The notes beneath the pieces were generated by a model. That model did not search any database, had not been told where the DNA came from, and was given only the letters and a program-made list of their open reading frames with translations. This document shows, piece after piece, positions 48,671-61,200 of a DNA stretch of 64,000 nucleotides. Location of the stretch: contig NC_046673.1 of NCBI RefSeq assembly GCF_003369915.1, positions 8,974,001 to 9,038,000 of the forward strand, given 5' to 3'. Within the stretch, counting starts at the first letter, position 1; every line of letters starts with the position of its first letter. The position numbers were made by a program, and so were the translations under genes. Source of the stretch: Drosophila miranda. Lineage: Eukaryota > Arthropoda > Insecta > Diptera > Drosophilidae.

Positions 48671-49524
48671 TTAGTTAACCCATTTTTTTTTTATAAATAA
48701 CTGCGGAACACGAGAAATTCCAGTACTAGTGGTACGAGTACGAGTAGGAGCATGTATTCGATTCGGCAGGAGCTCACCTTGATTGTCGTTATGCTGTCAA
48801 AGGTCCTATTCCACTATCCCATCCACGGCAATCTTCTCCTCATCCATGACTATCAGGCTGGGGATCTTCTATTTGCTGGTGTCAAAAAATGGTACTACGA
48901 GTACACACAAGCTTTCGTTTAACTTACGACCAAAATTTGTGGGCTTTGAAAATTTAGTTCTTTTCCGCTGTTCAATGGATTCGCTTAAAAATGCACCCTT
49001 AATCGTTGAAAGTCTCACAATCTGGCCGAGCAGATCTGTTCGAGCAACATTTACTGGCAATGAAAAATAAAGACTGTGAACCGCTCGGCAGCGTTCGCCT
49101 GAATGGTGAGAATATCTTCGATAACTATGAGTTTTGACAACCATTTCTTAGAGCACTATTAGAGCATGATTCCAGCTGGAGAACGCTGTCGATTGGTGTG
49201 TTTGATGAGGAGAAAAGCCAACCAAGTTTGAAAATCTACAAATTTATGGAAAATGGACGAAACAGACTTCATGTTCATATTTATTTATTTCTTCCAATGT
49301 TCTCCTCCAGCAGGGTATTTATGGCCTCACGGGTTCACAAAAAAATTTCTTATCTAACATGGCTTATCTAATGTTACAATAACTTTAAATTAGTTGTTAT
49401 AAGGATATTATGTATATTTGCATCGCAGGCAGCCTATTAGATAGGATTTATACGTAAACGCAGGTTGGCAGCACAGTTCGCTCACTGACACGGGCTGGCT
49501 GCTGTGGCGCATTTAAATTCGAGC

Positions 49525-51073
49525 TCTAATTTAAATTCAAATTTGAAAGGTGTTTTCCGATAATTTTATTGGAATAAATAAATTGTCCTCTTACCTTGCA
49601 ACTCAACTTTGTATTATCTTAAAAAACAAAAACTTCACTCGAACTCCCCTTGACCTTTGAATAAAGTGCAATTAAAATTAACTTTTACAACTCGACCTTC
49701 GTTTTTATTTATATTTTTATGGTAAAATTATTCAATTTAATACAGAAATTAGAACAAAAAAAAACGGATTCTTCATAATGTAAGACACGCATTAATAAGT
49801 ACAGTTAATAAATTAAACAGTAGCGTATAATTTGGCTAAACTAACTGTGAGCAGCAGGTGAAACCAGGTTAATTATTTTATGTTGGTAGTATTCTAAATA
49901 TAGACACAGAATCAGCGCGAACAGGGGTCGTTTATTTCGAGAATACACTGAAAGAAGTCGGTGAGGCGCTTCTCCAAATGTAGTTTGGAAATAAATGCAA
50001 TCTAAAATTTAAATTTAAAAACCTAACCATTCTGGTTTCAGTTTTTACTTTTGTTTATTTTTAGTATTTACACAAAAGGTTTTACAAAGATTAGTTAATT
50101 CTTTTGTTTTTGCTTTTTTAACACATTTTGGCGTTGCAGCTGGCAAACTTTGAGTTTGGCAAACACAATTTTCCACACTTATAAATGTATTTCAAAAAAC
50201 ATCTTTCGTAATTTAGTGAAAAGCGCCAACAATCTTCAAGAAAAGAAAAAAAAAAGAGAACTCTAGAGTAGCACCTATAAATTTTGTTTGTTTGCTATTA
50301 TTGTTGTTATATAGCTGCTGGCTAGAGGGCGTGGCAGTATATATGTATGTATGTATAGGACAGCTTCTCTGTGGGCAGCATTTCAATTAATTTAGTTTCA
50401 TTTCATTTCTATTCCCGGCACTTATCTATAATCGTTTCTTTTTCGTTTTCACATATTAGCTACATATCACTCCCACTCATTCACACCCATTGAATCATTC
50501 ATTCGCACTCATACGCTTTCCAGACATTCATTCACTTAGCATTAGGTTCTGTTACTCCGCTTCTTTAGTACAGATTAATATAGCACTTGTTTAACTTTTC
50601 GGGAGAATCCTTTTTTGCAAAGGACAAAACTATGTAAAAAAATAAAATAATTTCAAAAAAATAAAAATAATTATAAACATCTGGATATCATAAGGTTTAA
50701 ATATTACAAATTAAAAACCTTTACGCATTAGAAAGTTCTTTATGTCGTGACTAGGCAAGTTCTGTTTTTGTTGTTGTTGTCTCTGTTGAACCGATTATAC
50801 TCGTAGAGTACAGTGTTCTCTGCAATGCGCCGACAGTGGCAGTTATCGAAAACTGTTTGCAGCCATCCTTTCGGCGGCATTCCTTCGGAGAGCCAGTTTT
50901 TTCTTGTGTGTTTAGTACATCGTAGAACAGTTTCCTTGTTTTTAGTACATTGATTTTGTTGTGTGTTTTGTCTCTGTTTTAGTACGATGTTAAGAGTTCG
51001 TAATTTGTTGTTACTATTATTGCTGTTGTTGTTGTTGTTATTTCATGTTGCATGAAGAACTGGGAGGAGAGCT
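49525..51073 (-). other. 3' flank and 3' UTR of if
   Basis: No gene is seen here. Minus-strand AATAAA (TTTATT on plus) occurs at about 50056 and 49931. The stretch 49986-50323 is the part copied into 45471-45758, which supports it being one side of the if transcript. An ATGTATGT run lies near 50343. 49525-49985 is AT-rich unique DNA. Confidence 0.5.
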
Positions 51074-52199
51074 CTACAGATGCTCGTCGCCATGGTAGCC
51101 ATTGCGAAGGGGCTGTCGCTCCTGGGCGTGATCCGTGGGTCGGTTGCGATTGAAGAAGCCGCACTGTAATGGATAACGTTGGAGAATTACGTTAGTTAGG
51201 ACTCGGATCAAGTCGATATGGCTTAAGCTTTTACATCTTCTATATTCCCCATCATGGATCATGGATCACTCACCTTGTAAAGCAGCCAGACGAGCAGCAG
51301 GAAGATTAGCGCACCCGCACACGCGGCCAACACCACCACCCAGAGGGGCACCACATCCGGCACCTGTTGCGGCTCCGGTTCCGCCTTGTAGAAGATCTCG
51401 TGCGACTTGATGATCTTGTCCTTTGGCTGGCCAATGAATGGCAGCTGGGTTACGTTGGCCACGGCCAGCGTGGACACATTGAGAGGTACGTTCGAGGCCA
51501 GCTTCTCCATGGTCTTGGCCACCATGCGGGCGCGAATGGCCACAAATGCGGCATCACCGTCCTCGGTGCCCAGGTTGGTCACCACACAGCGGATGGTGCG
51601 ACAGCGGGCCGACTGGCAAGGCGAGTTCAGGTCGATCTGCTGGGGCTGCTCCTGGTCCTGGTCGCTGTTGCGACGGAAGCGACGTTGCGAAGAGCTAGAG
51701 CTAGACGAGGACCACTGTCCTTGCCCGCCCTGGCCCTGACCCTGACTCTGACCAGGACCCTGCTGGAGTATATCCTCGTCGTAGTAGTCCCCATTCTCAC
51801 GTCCATAGTAGGGCTTGCTGCCAGAGCTGTACGTCACATGATAGCCTCCTGGCGCAGCTCCAAACTGGCCCTGCCCTTGCCCCTGTCCGTACGACTGGGT
51901 GTGAAACTGTCCCTGACCCTGTCCCTGGAACTGGCTGTTCCTGTAGAGATCGTTGTCCACATTACTGCGTGGTATACTGCCCAGATCCAGGGTTCCTGCA
52001 TGGAAATTGCCACTGCGTCCCCCATACATGGATTTGTCAGCAAAGTTGGCCCCACCGCCACCAGCCTGTGGTCCCGCCGACGTATACCCAGAGCTGCTGC
52101 TCACGATGGTGGATTGCTGGGGCAGGCCGGCCATCTGAATGTGTCCCTGAGTGCTGTGGCCTCGGAGCTGGGCACTGGGATTACCGGAGCCATAGCCCA

Positions 52200-52236
<37 letters not shown>

Positions 52237-55200
52237 CCTGGAGGAGGAGATGGTCGTGAAGGTGCTCTGATTGATGCGAGGCTCCTGTTGGTCGATGGTC
52301 ACCGCTTGACTAGCACGATCCTGATGGACATACGATGCATCGCCGGGCACATCGAGGGCATCCTCACGCTCCAGTAACGCCACCTGCTTGGGGGTCAGAC
52401 GATTCTTGGCCTCCGTCTGGCTGACGGTCACGGCCTGCCCGCCCTGGGAACCCTGAGAGATCTCCAGGTGACCCTCAGCTCTCTCAGCTCCGCCAGCAGC
52501 GGCACCAGTCGCCGCCTGGCTGCTGAACTGCACCGAATTGCTGATAGCGCCCTGGGCGTGCAGATATGACTTGTTCTTCAGCTTATCGTCCAGCTTCAGG
52601 TTGTGCTCGTTGACTTCGTACACCTTTTCGCATTGGATCTTGCCGCCCGTCTCCGGCTGGCTGAGCAGATACATCAGCGGATCCCCCACAATGGTCTCGT
52701 AGGGATAGTGGATGTAGACCTCGGCCTCCTCGATGATCGACGGACGATTGTTGCGTATCTCGTAGATGTGCACTACCTGCGGTCCGATATCCTCTTCGAC
52801 GGTGGCATTCTGCAGCGACTTGTAGTCGTCGGCCTTGTACAGCTGATAGTCCGGCAGGGATGTGCCCTTAATATCCAAATCCGTGTCCACCCAAATGCCA
52901 ACGCTCTTGCGGTAGATATTGTCGAAGTGGGAGCCCTCTTTCTCCACGTTTGTGGAGTTGGCCTCCCAGTAGAATTCGTAGCTGGAGGAGCTGCCGTACT
53001 TGTCCGCCGGCACTAGGCTGATCATGAAGTGGGCCTGGGCAGGGAGATCGAAACAGATCAGAATCGGTGCTAGTTACGGATCCAGAGGCCAGGGATCGTT
53101 TACTTACAATTTGTCCGGACTCCAGGGGATTGCCAATGTCGCACTTGAGCGTATGATTGTTTGCCGGCGTGGGTGCCGAGCAGGTAATGGGCGTGTCCTT
53201 CTTCTCTCCCAGCTGCTGTAGCTTACGGAACTCCAGGTCCCGGGGTGTGATCATATAGAAGGCTGCCTCGAAGGCATCCTCGTTGTTGTTCGAGATCAGG
53301 ACTTCGACGGTGAGTGGTTCGGGCGAACCAAACAGATATTTATCCACGGTTCTGTAAGAGATTCGGTTAGGTCTGGGCTGTGGCACGACGGCTACTGTTC
53401 GACTTACTTGATTTCCAACTTGAGATCGGGCTCGCAGATGTTGTCGGGTCCACAGTTCTTCTGGATGTTGATGGCATCGCGCACGACGATCTCACGGTTC
53501 TGATCGATTACCGGCTCGAGGATGCCGCGCCTGCGTCGAACCACGGGCTCGAGGGGACGATTGCTGCGCAGATTGTAGCGGGCCTCGACCTCCAAGGGCG
53601 TAAGCTTGTCCTGGACCTTGTCCATTATGTAGACCGTTTCGTTGAGGCAGTAATTTTGGCCATAATTCAGACGGATCGTCTGGTTCCTGATGTTCTTGCC
53701 CTCATCCCGAAGGAAGAACATGCGGGGATTGCGCACCTTCTTGGCGTCCAGCAGCCAGGACACATCAAAGTCCAGCTGATCGGGCAAGTAGCGGCCGGTG
53801 AAGCTCCAGCAGGTGGTCAGCAGCATGCAGGGCACCCTCTTATGATCCCTCTGGAGCTGACAACTGCGATCATCGAGGCTGATCAGCTTCGAGGGACTGG
53901 CAAAGGTCGTCTCCGCATTGACAGCAGCCACGGGCCGGGACTTGAACAGGTACACCCGATCGGAGCTGTAGGCGCCCACAGCCAGATCCGGATAGGTGTT
54001 ACCATCCATGTCCACGCCACCCGAGAGGGCAAAACCGAAGGTCCGCGGATAGGGGGCACCCTCCACCAGCTGCTCAGCGCGTATGATCTGCGAGGGTTTC
54101 GCCAGCGGACCCATCGACGATCCATGGTAGATATACACAACGCCCCTGCCCTCGGGTCCGTCATAGGGAGCGCCGACAGCAAAATCGCCATAGCCATCGC
54201 CATTCACATCACCCAGGGTGGTGAGGGCGAGACCGAAGCGACCCTTCGTCTGGAATCCGTCGCGTATATGCTCCGTGGTAAAGAACTGGGCGGCGGTGTG
54301 CCCGCCCTGGATCAGCACATAGACGCGGCCCACATCGTACTTGCCCTCCACGTTGTCCAACTCCGTGAACATGGGTGCACCAATAATGAGATCGTCCAGG
54401 CCATCGCCATCCACGTCGCTGGAGGCTAGGGCGTAGCCAAAGTATTCGCCAATCTGTCGACCAGTAATATTCAAGATATTGGCCATGTTCCAGCGGTTGA
54501 CCACGACCTGGCCAGTAAGATTGGCGCCACGGGGCTTGCCAATGGCCACATCCTCACTGCGATCGCCATCAAAGTCGCCGGTGACCATGGAGTACCCCAG
54601 ATACGAGTCATCGTTGACCGAGGTGCTCTCGACCGTGGAGAAGACTTGGTTCTCCGGCTTGGTCACATCGTGGGAGGAGGCCTGACCTGTGGAAGCATTG
54701 GAAACACTTGAGTTAGTGAGCCGTTTCGATCCAAGTTCAGATCATCTTCAGATCATTATCGGGTTTTCTCTTGGTGATTTGTGGTGAGTACGCTACATGG
54801 CTATGGACATGCTGAACAACAACGACATTAGGAATTGATTTGCATGTGGAACTAATCCAGCTAAAGCAGCAACAACAACGATTACACTACAAGAAGTCTA
54901 CTATATTATGGGTATATGGATAGATAGATGTGATTGGCAGTAGGGGTATTTCCACCCCTAGACATGCTTCAGAGATCGTGCAGATTATGATTAGGTTGCA
55001 TTCCGGTTAGTAGTACAGCCAAACACCCAAATAAACTACCAGCGCAGACATGCACAGCTAAAGATCTTAAATGCTAAGTAATGGTAATGGTGGGTAGACG
55101 AAAGAGGTGGTCACGGCAGAGGGGAAGGGAAGATGATGAAAAGGAAAGGGTCTCCTTCCCACAGAAGAAGCTAAAATAGTTTCAAAATTCTTCCTTCTAA

Positions 55201-58200
55201 CTCTTTCGTTCAGTTTCTCTTTCATTTAACCTACGACTATAAAATTAAAAGATATTGCATCAGGAAAAAATTGTAGGGCTGCGCGGGGTACTTCACTACT
55301 GGTACTTCAATTCTCCTTTAAGAGGTCTTTCGCCTCTGATCGCTGCCAACTCGGCTTCGCCTGTCGGTGCCAAGAAAGCAAAAACAATATATGTAGCTTG
55401 GGCATGACACAGTAAATTGACGCTGCATTACGTAAAACTCTGACAGAAAAACGGATTTTTGTTTAGTCTTCCATGTAACCCAATGAGGGAACACTATAAA
55501 ACACATAGACAAATTTTGAAAAAGGTATTTTATAACTGTAGTACAATCAATCGAAATCTTATCCTATCCTTCAACTACCACTACTAAGTCCTTAAAGGAT
55601 TGAATCAAAATTCATGCTAGACTGTTTTCCAGTCCCACTTTTATCCTACCTTATCTCCAAGGACCTGGAATAGCTTAACCTTCAAACAAATTTGAATTTA
55701 TGATTTTTTTTTCAAGTCAAAGAATACAAAAACAAAATAATGAAAGAGTAAAACTGAAACAATATTGAAACAAAGATATAAAAAATAAACAAGTTCCTTC
55801 TCTGCCGATCCAAACATAGCTCCTTCGCTTATCCCCAAAACCTTATAAGTAGGTATATGCATAGGTAGAAGCCAGGATCAGATGAAATAGAAATTCCCAG
55901 CTCGAATAGGGGTTTCTCTTTCATCCAACATCGGTCAATAGAAGCAATCGCGACAATCACCAGAGAAGCGGACATGGACAAAGCGATATGGGGAAAAGAC
56001 AGAGATAGTAAGATAAAGCGGGGAGATTGTTTTGGATTGGTTTGGTTTACTCTCCCAGATTAGTTAGCGTAGCTTTCGAGGCGATGCGGCGAGTTCTCTG
56101 GCGATATCTGTTGGATGCCATGGAACAAATGAATATTCATTGCTTTTCTTCCAGGATACAGCAGTGTTCGCACGATGATGATTGATGTTTTTATACCCAT
56201 TTTCAGGTTTAATGTGATTCGATATTTTGATATTTGAATATTTTGCATTATCAGACACCATTTATGGAGATCGTTTGAGTATGTTTTGTGTGTGTGTAGA
56301 TGTTTAGGTACTTTTGGCAGCTATAGGTTAATGTTCGTAGGTACAGTTTCGGGTTGTGGTTGAGTTTTGAGGCAGTGTGTGAGAAGCGTATTTGGTTTTT
56401 GCATTTAATTTTTTTTATTATTTTTTTTTTTATTATTATTACCTCCAGTGCCGAAGGGCTGATAATAAGGCGGCTTAAATGGAAACTCGGCATCGGGCGG
56501 TATTGAGTAGGTTTGTCCTTTTTATTTTGTATTCAGTGTGTTTCGGGTTTTAATAGCAACAGAAGTTTTGGAAAAATGTTGATTGGTTTGGTTGTTGGTT
56601 TGGTTGGTTTTGTGGTGATCGAGTTGTGTGATATTTGTTTGGTTTTGTTGGGGTTGAGCAACAGACACAGTTCATGGCGATCGGTACAGAATGCATACGT
56701 CATTTTTTTATTTATTTATTTTTTTTTTTTTTTTGTTGTGTGTTTTGTGAATACGGTACGGTACAAAATTGCATGCATTTTGCGCCGACACACACACACA
56801 TAGAGACAGAGAGAGGGAGAGTGGGTAAGGTGAGACAGTGGGTAAAGGATCAAAAAAGAAAGAGAAAGAGAGAATACATAATTTAGATTAATCAAATAAG
56901 ACAACGAAAAATAAAAAAAAATAGTAGGTGAGACATGACGCGCTTTACGGTTCAGGTACAGATACAGATACAGGTACAGGTACAATTACAGTTAAAGATA
57001 CAGTTAAAGTTACAGTAGACAGTAGTGTATCGGATACGGTACAGCTAAGATGCAGCTAAGGATGTTTTCGGTTACGTTTACAATAATCAAAGTACAGTCA
57101 CTACCGACTTTTGCCGTCGAGTGTTGAATGATTTTCGTTAGCATAATGATTCTAGAAATTTTTGGTTCGCTCATGTGGGTACAATACAAAGTACGGTACA
57201 ATTGTTAGCTTCGGGCAGCGACAATAGTGCGACGTTAGGCCAATTGGGGTTAAACAATTTTGATGACAACAACTCGACAACACAATACGACTATATACGA
57301 CTTATCTTATGCGACTCTATTCTACCAATACTGTACAGTAGCTGTGCATCTAATAAGTGTATGAAATCCTTTGGTACAGAATGTCTTACAAGCCCTTCAG
57401 CGCAAATACAAGTGAGATCTTGTTAAATGCACAGCTACCATTACTTAATAGATTTATATTATGTCTGTTACAATTTGCACCTAAGCTTAGACTATTCACT
57501 AAATACAAGTACAATGCGACATGCACTAGGAATCATCACATTAGGGGTCATAGGCTACGTCCCGACATAGTTTGGCATTCAACAAATCTTCTACAGATGC
57601 TGATTCGCTTCGACTGGATGGATGGTCCGCTTAGATCTATGGATCAGGTGTTAGAGACTTGGGTAAATGTTGGGGTGTTCCTATCTTATAGGAAGCTGGA
57701 TTACAATACAAACATAGAACTAGGCCCAGAAAAGAGATACATATCTTTAAGGTTTAAGGTTTAATTGGTTTTCTTTGTGGATATTACTTAGGTTAGGGAC
57801 TGCCTTAAGACTCTTAGGACGACCAACAATATTAGGCACAAAAAATAGGGGAAATAAACTAAACTAGGGAAAGTACATACATACGAGTATATGAAAGAAG
57901 AAAAAAAACAACTCATTGTGCTTTTTGTACACTGGAGAGCAAACAGAAACAAAATTCAATAGATTTACTTGGGATACTGGAGAACTTTTAGCTTTTTGGG
58001 TGGGATACGAGGACAAATGCTATGAATACGGGAAAATAACTTCAAATTCAAACCAGACTACGGGACTTTGTGTGTGTTTTGGTGTGTATTTGGTTGGGTG
58101 AGTGTGTTTGTGTCTGTGTGTTTCTTGTTGTAGGAGTTCTTGAGTTTGGAGATCATCTAGGAATAATACTTAGAGCTCTAGCTATGACTAAATACATTGG

Positions 58201-61200
58201 ATAATTGTTTGGATTGTTCATTGAGATACGAGATACGAGTACTAGAAAGAACAGCAAATTCAAAATACATACAGTAAAAGTAAATCGTCTCAATAGACAA
58301 AAAGGTACAAGGTACAAAAGTAACATATTGTAGGTTTTGATAGACAGATAGAAAAATAAGTAGAACAACGGTACACGGTACATGTGGGAAAAACGTGCAC
58401 TTACCTTGCCAGTACCAACTGCCAGGTGCGCCAATGAACAAACGCGAGCCATTCTAGAGGGAAAAGAAACGAAACGGGGGAAAAAAAAACAAAATATATA
58501 GTCAGATCGAATGCTGTGGATGCAATTGTGAATGCAAATGTTATGCCACGATCCCCAACGAGGTGCCAACTAAACGTGCCCACGCCGAAGACATGCCCAT
58601 GCCGCCATCCTCCTCTGTGCCCCCTCTCCAGCCTTTCCATGCATATAATAACTCAATGAACCCAAAAAAAAAAATACAAAAAACCTTTGTAGAAAGAGGC
58701 AAGTAAAGATTGGGTAGGTAGGTCTCTTTTTATACGGATTGCTTGACATGGACGAACTCGTAATGCTCTTTGATTTTCGGAATACTATATTCTGATATAT
58801 TTATGTGTCCGTTATATAGCCTCTGCTCACATATCTGTTTATCGCATCCTATAATAAGGATACTTTTATAGTTTTCTACATATTTGCGTAAAACTTCTTA
58901 GAAACAAGTAAATAACAGAAAACATCGAAGAATCCTTTTGGAAACTATAGATTTATCAGCTTTGGATCCTACTAACAGTTCTCATTATAAATAAAACTAA
59001 TCCCATCTTATATAATCCTTGACTCATAGTAGGGTAGACTTGGGTATACAGTGAATACTTACTTTGTTGACGGCTGCACTGAAGCCGGCCTGACACGAGC
59101 CCTGGCGATGATAACCCCAGTTGTCTGCAAGTAGGAGAAAGAGAGATATCAGGTGAGTGAGTGACCGAGCGGGAAAGAGTGAGAATGTCAGTCACAGTTG
59201 ACCATTTAGGCACGGCATTGTGATTTCCTCATAAATGTTCGGGCACAGCTCAATGAGCCTGCCCCTGCCGAGGGCAGCAAATGGTTCGAGAGGGCAGAGG
59301 GACCGAGAGGGATCGGATCGGATAAGTATGTGGGACAATAAATTGCAAATAATTACCGATGCAATGCAATAAATTGCGCTGCTATTTGTCAGTCCGGTAC
59401 GGGAGAGTTGGTCGAGTTGGTGGAGAGCAACATAAAAGGATTAGAGCGCGCCTTTGGGGTAAACTGCCAGACATCCGATGGACATTGAAATGAAAATACA
59501 ACAATACGAACAGAGAACAGCCAAGGCAACAGCAACAACAGTGACAGCAACAGCAACAGCGACAGCGACAGCAGAGCGGCAAACAAAAAGATCAAGACGA
59601 AGGCAAGGCTAAGGCCTAAAGTGGACAGCCACAGCCACAGCCACAGCTACAGCAACAGATCAGATCCACACATCCTTTTGTTGGGCTCCGCCTTTTGTTT
59701 GTTTCTGTGCCAGACTGTCCGGCAAAGTGTCTTGCGAATGTTGCTTTGCTACCAAATACAAAATCACGCAGAGGGAACAGCACAAAAACGAGTCAGCAAA
59801 CAGACCCATTGGAAGTGGGTCCCGACCATGTAATACCCAATAGTAGCGCTTGGCACAGCCAGGGTCCGAGTTAAAGAGCAGCAAAAGATATAAAATCCCA
59901 TATTTTACTAAACAAATGCCAAAAGATCGCTTAGAGAGCAACGTAACTTTCCAAAAACTTGGTTTTAATCGGTTTTTTTTTGTATTGGCTTCAAACAAAA
60001 CGAATTTAATTCTGCCAAAAAGAGATCCTCTTAACTTTAAAATTAAGATGTAGAATGTGGATGTTGTTAAAATAAATTCCATTTGCGTGGGCATTTTGTA
60101 AATTGAGTTTGTGTTTCTTCAAAGCTTTGAGAATGGATCGAATTTCGACTGTCTATGCTAAACATTAATACTTTCACTTTATGCTAAGAACGGATACAGT
60201 ATTTCTGCCTGTTACACAGATCTACACGAATGCAGCATACCCTCGCACTCCACGAGTACCATTATGTCGCCTGCCTTCGCATGAGAGCAACGATAAGGCT
60301 GGAGACACCGAGAGAGAGAGAGGAAGAGCGAGCAAAAACAAGAGAGAAATCAACAGGCAGATCGTGCGTTTGATCAAATTAAACGATAACAATTTGTCTC
60401 CGAAGTGTTTCAATTTGAGCGCACCGAGCCGGAGCCCGACGGAGCCGGGGGGCCGAAGGCAGGCAGCGACATGTCGCTGACGTCGCGGCAGCAGCAATCG
60501 CATAAGTCAACTTTTTGTAAGGCACTCACTCTCACACACGTGTGCTCGTATATGTATGTAGTACCTATGTGTACCTGGACATACCCAAGGCATTGTCTGT
60601 CGCGTGTGTGTGTGTGTGCGAGTGCGTGCAGTTGTAGTAATTCCCATAATAAAATCGCCCCGTCTTGAATTACAATTAGTTTTTAGCAAGGGCACGAAGA
60701 GCGACTCCACTCAGCTCCACCACCAACTCGGACTTGGACATTCAACGATTTGTGTGTGTGTTTGTGTGTGTGTCTTTTGGTATACTATACCCTTTAAGGG
60801 GGTATTATAGTTTAGGCCAGATTTTGGTACCGCAGAGAAGAACTTCCGATACCCACAGTCTGTGGATGTGAAAGGTGAAAGATCTCTTAAGCCTCATCGA
60901 TAAGGAGTAGGAAGGAAGTTTCGATAGTTACAAACAAATGGCCTTATAAGTAATTCCAGCCAATCCAAATAGGATTATAATTATATCTGTAATTGCGAAC
61001 TTAAGTCCTTCAAAAGTAGAATAGCAATAATTAGTGTTCTGAGTATTTTTAGTAGATCTTTACGATCTTGATCTTCAGGGTGTATAGACTTCGGCGCAAC
61101 GATTTTTAGTGTTCATGGATTCATGGTTTTATTCCGCTTTTGTTGTTTGATTTACCCTTTTCGTTGTCGTTGCTGTTGTTGCTGGTCTTTTTTTGTTTTG

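Larger units (their letters stand above)
45913..49524. repeat. Segmental duplication copy 2
   Basis: This is a direct repeat of 42573-45470, but it carries the intact TMEM256-like gene at 46825-47373 in addition. Its right end (…GGCGCATTTAAATTCGAGCT) passes into about 460 bp of unique AT-rich DNA before the if 3' UTR, whereas copy 1 passes directly into the if fragment. Confidence 0.92.

Noticed and set aside
51367..52377. 336-codon plus-strand open frame opposite if
   Set aside because: It is a shadow of the low-complexity integrin exon; its residue mix is an artefact of the complementary codons.
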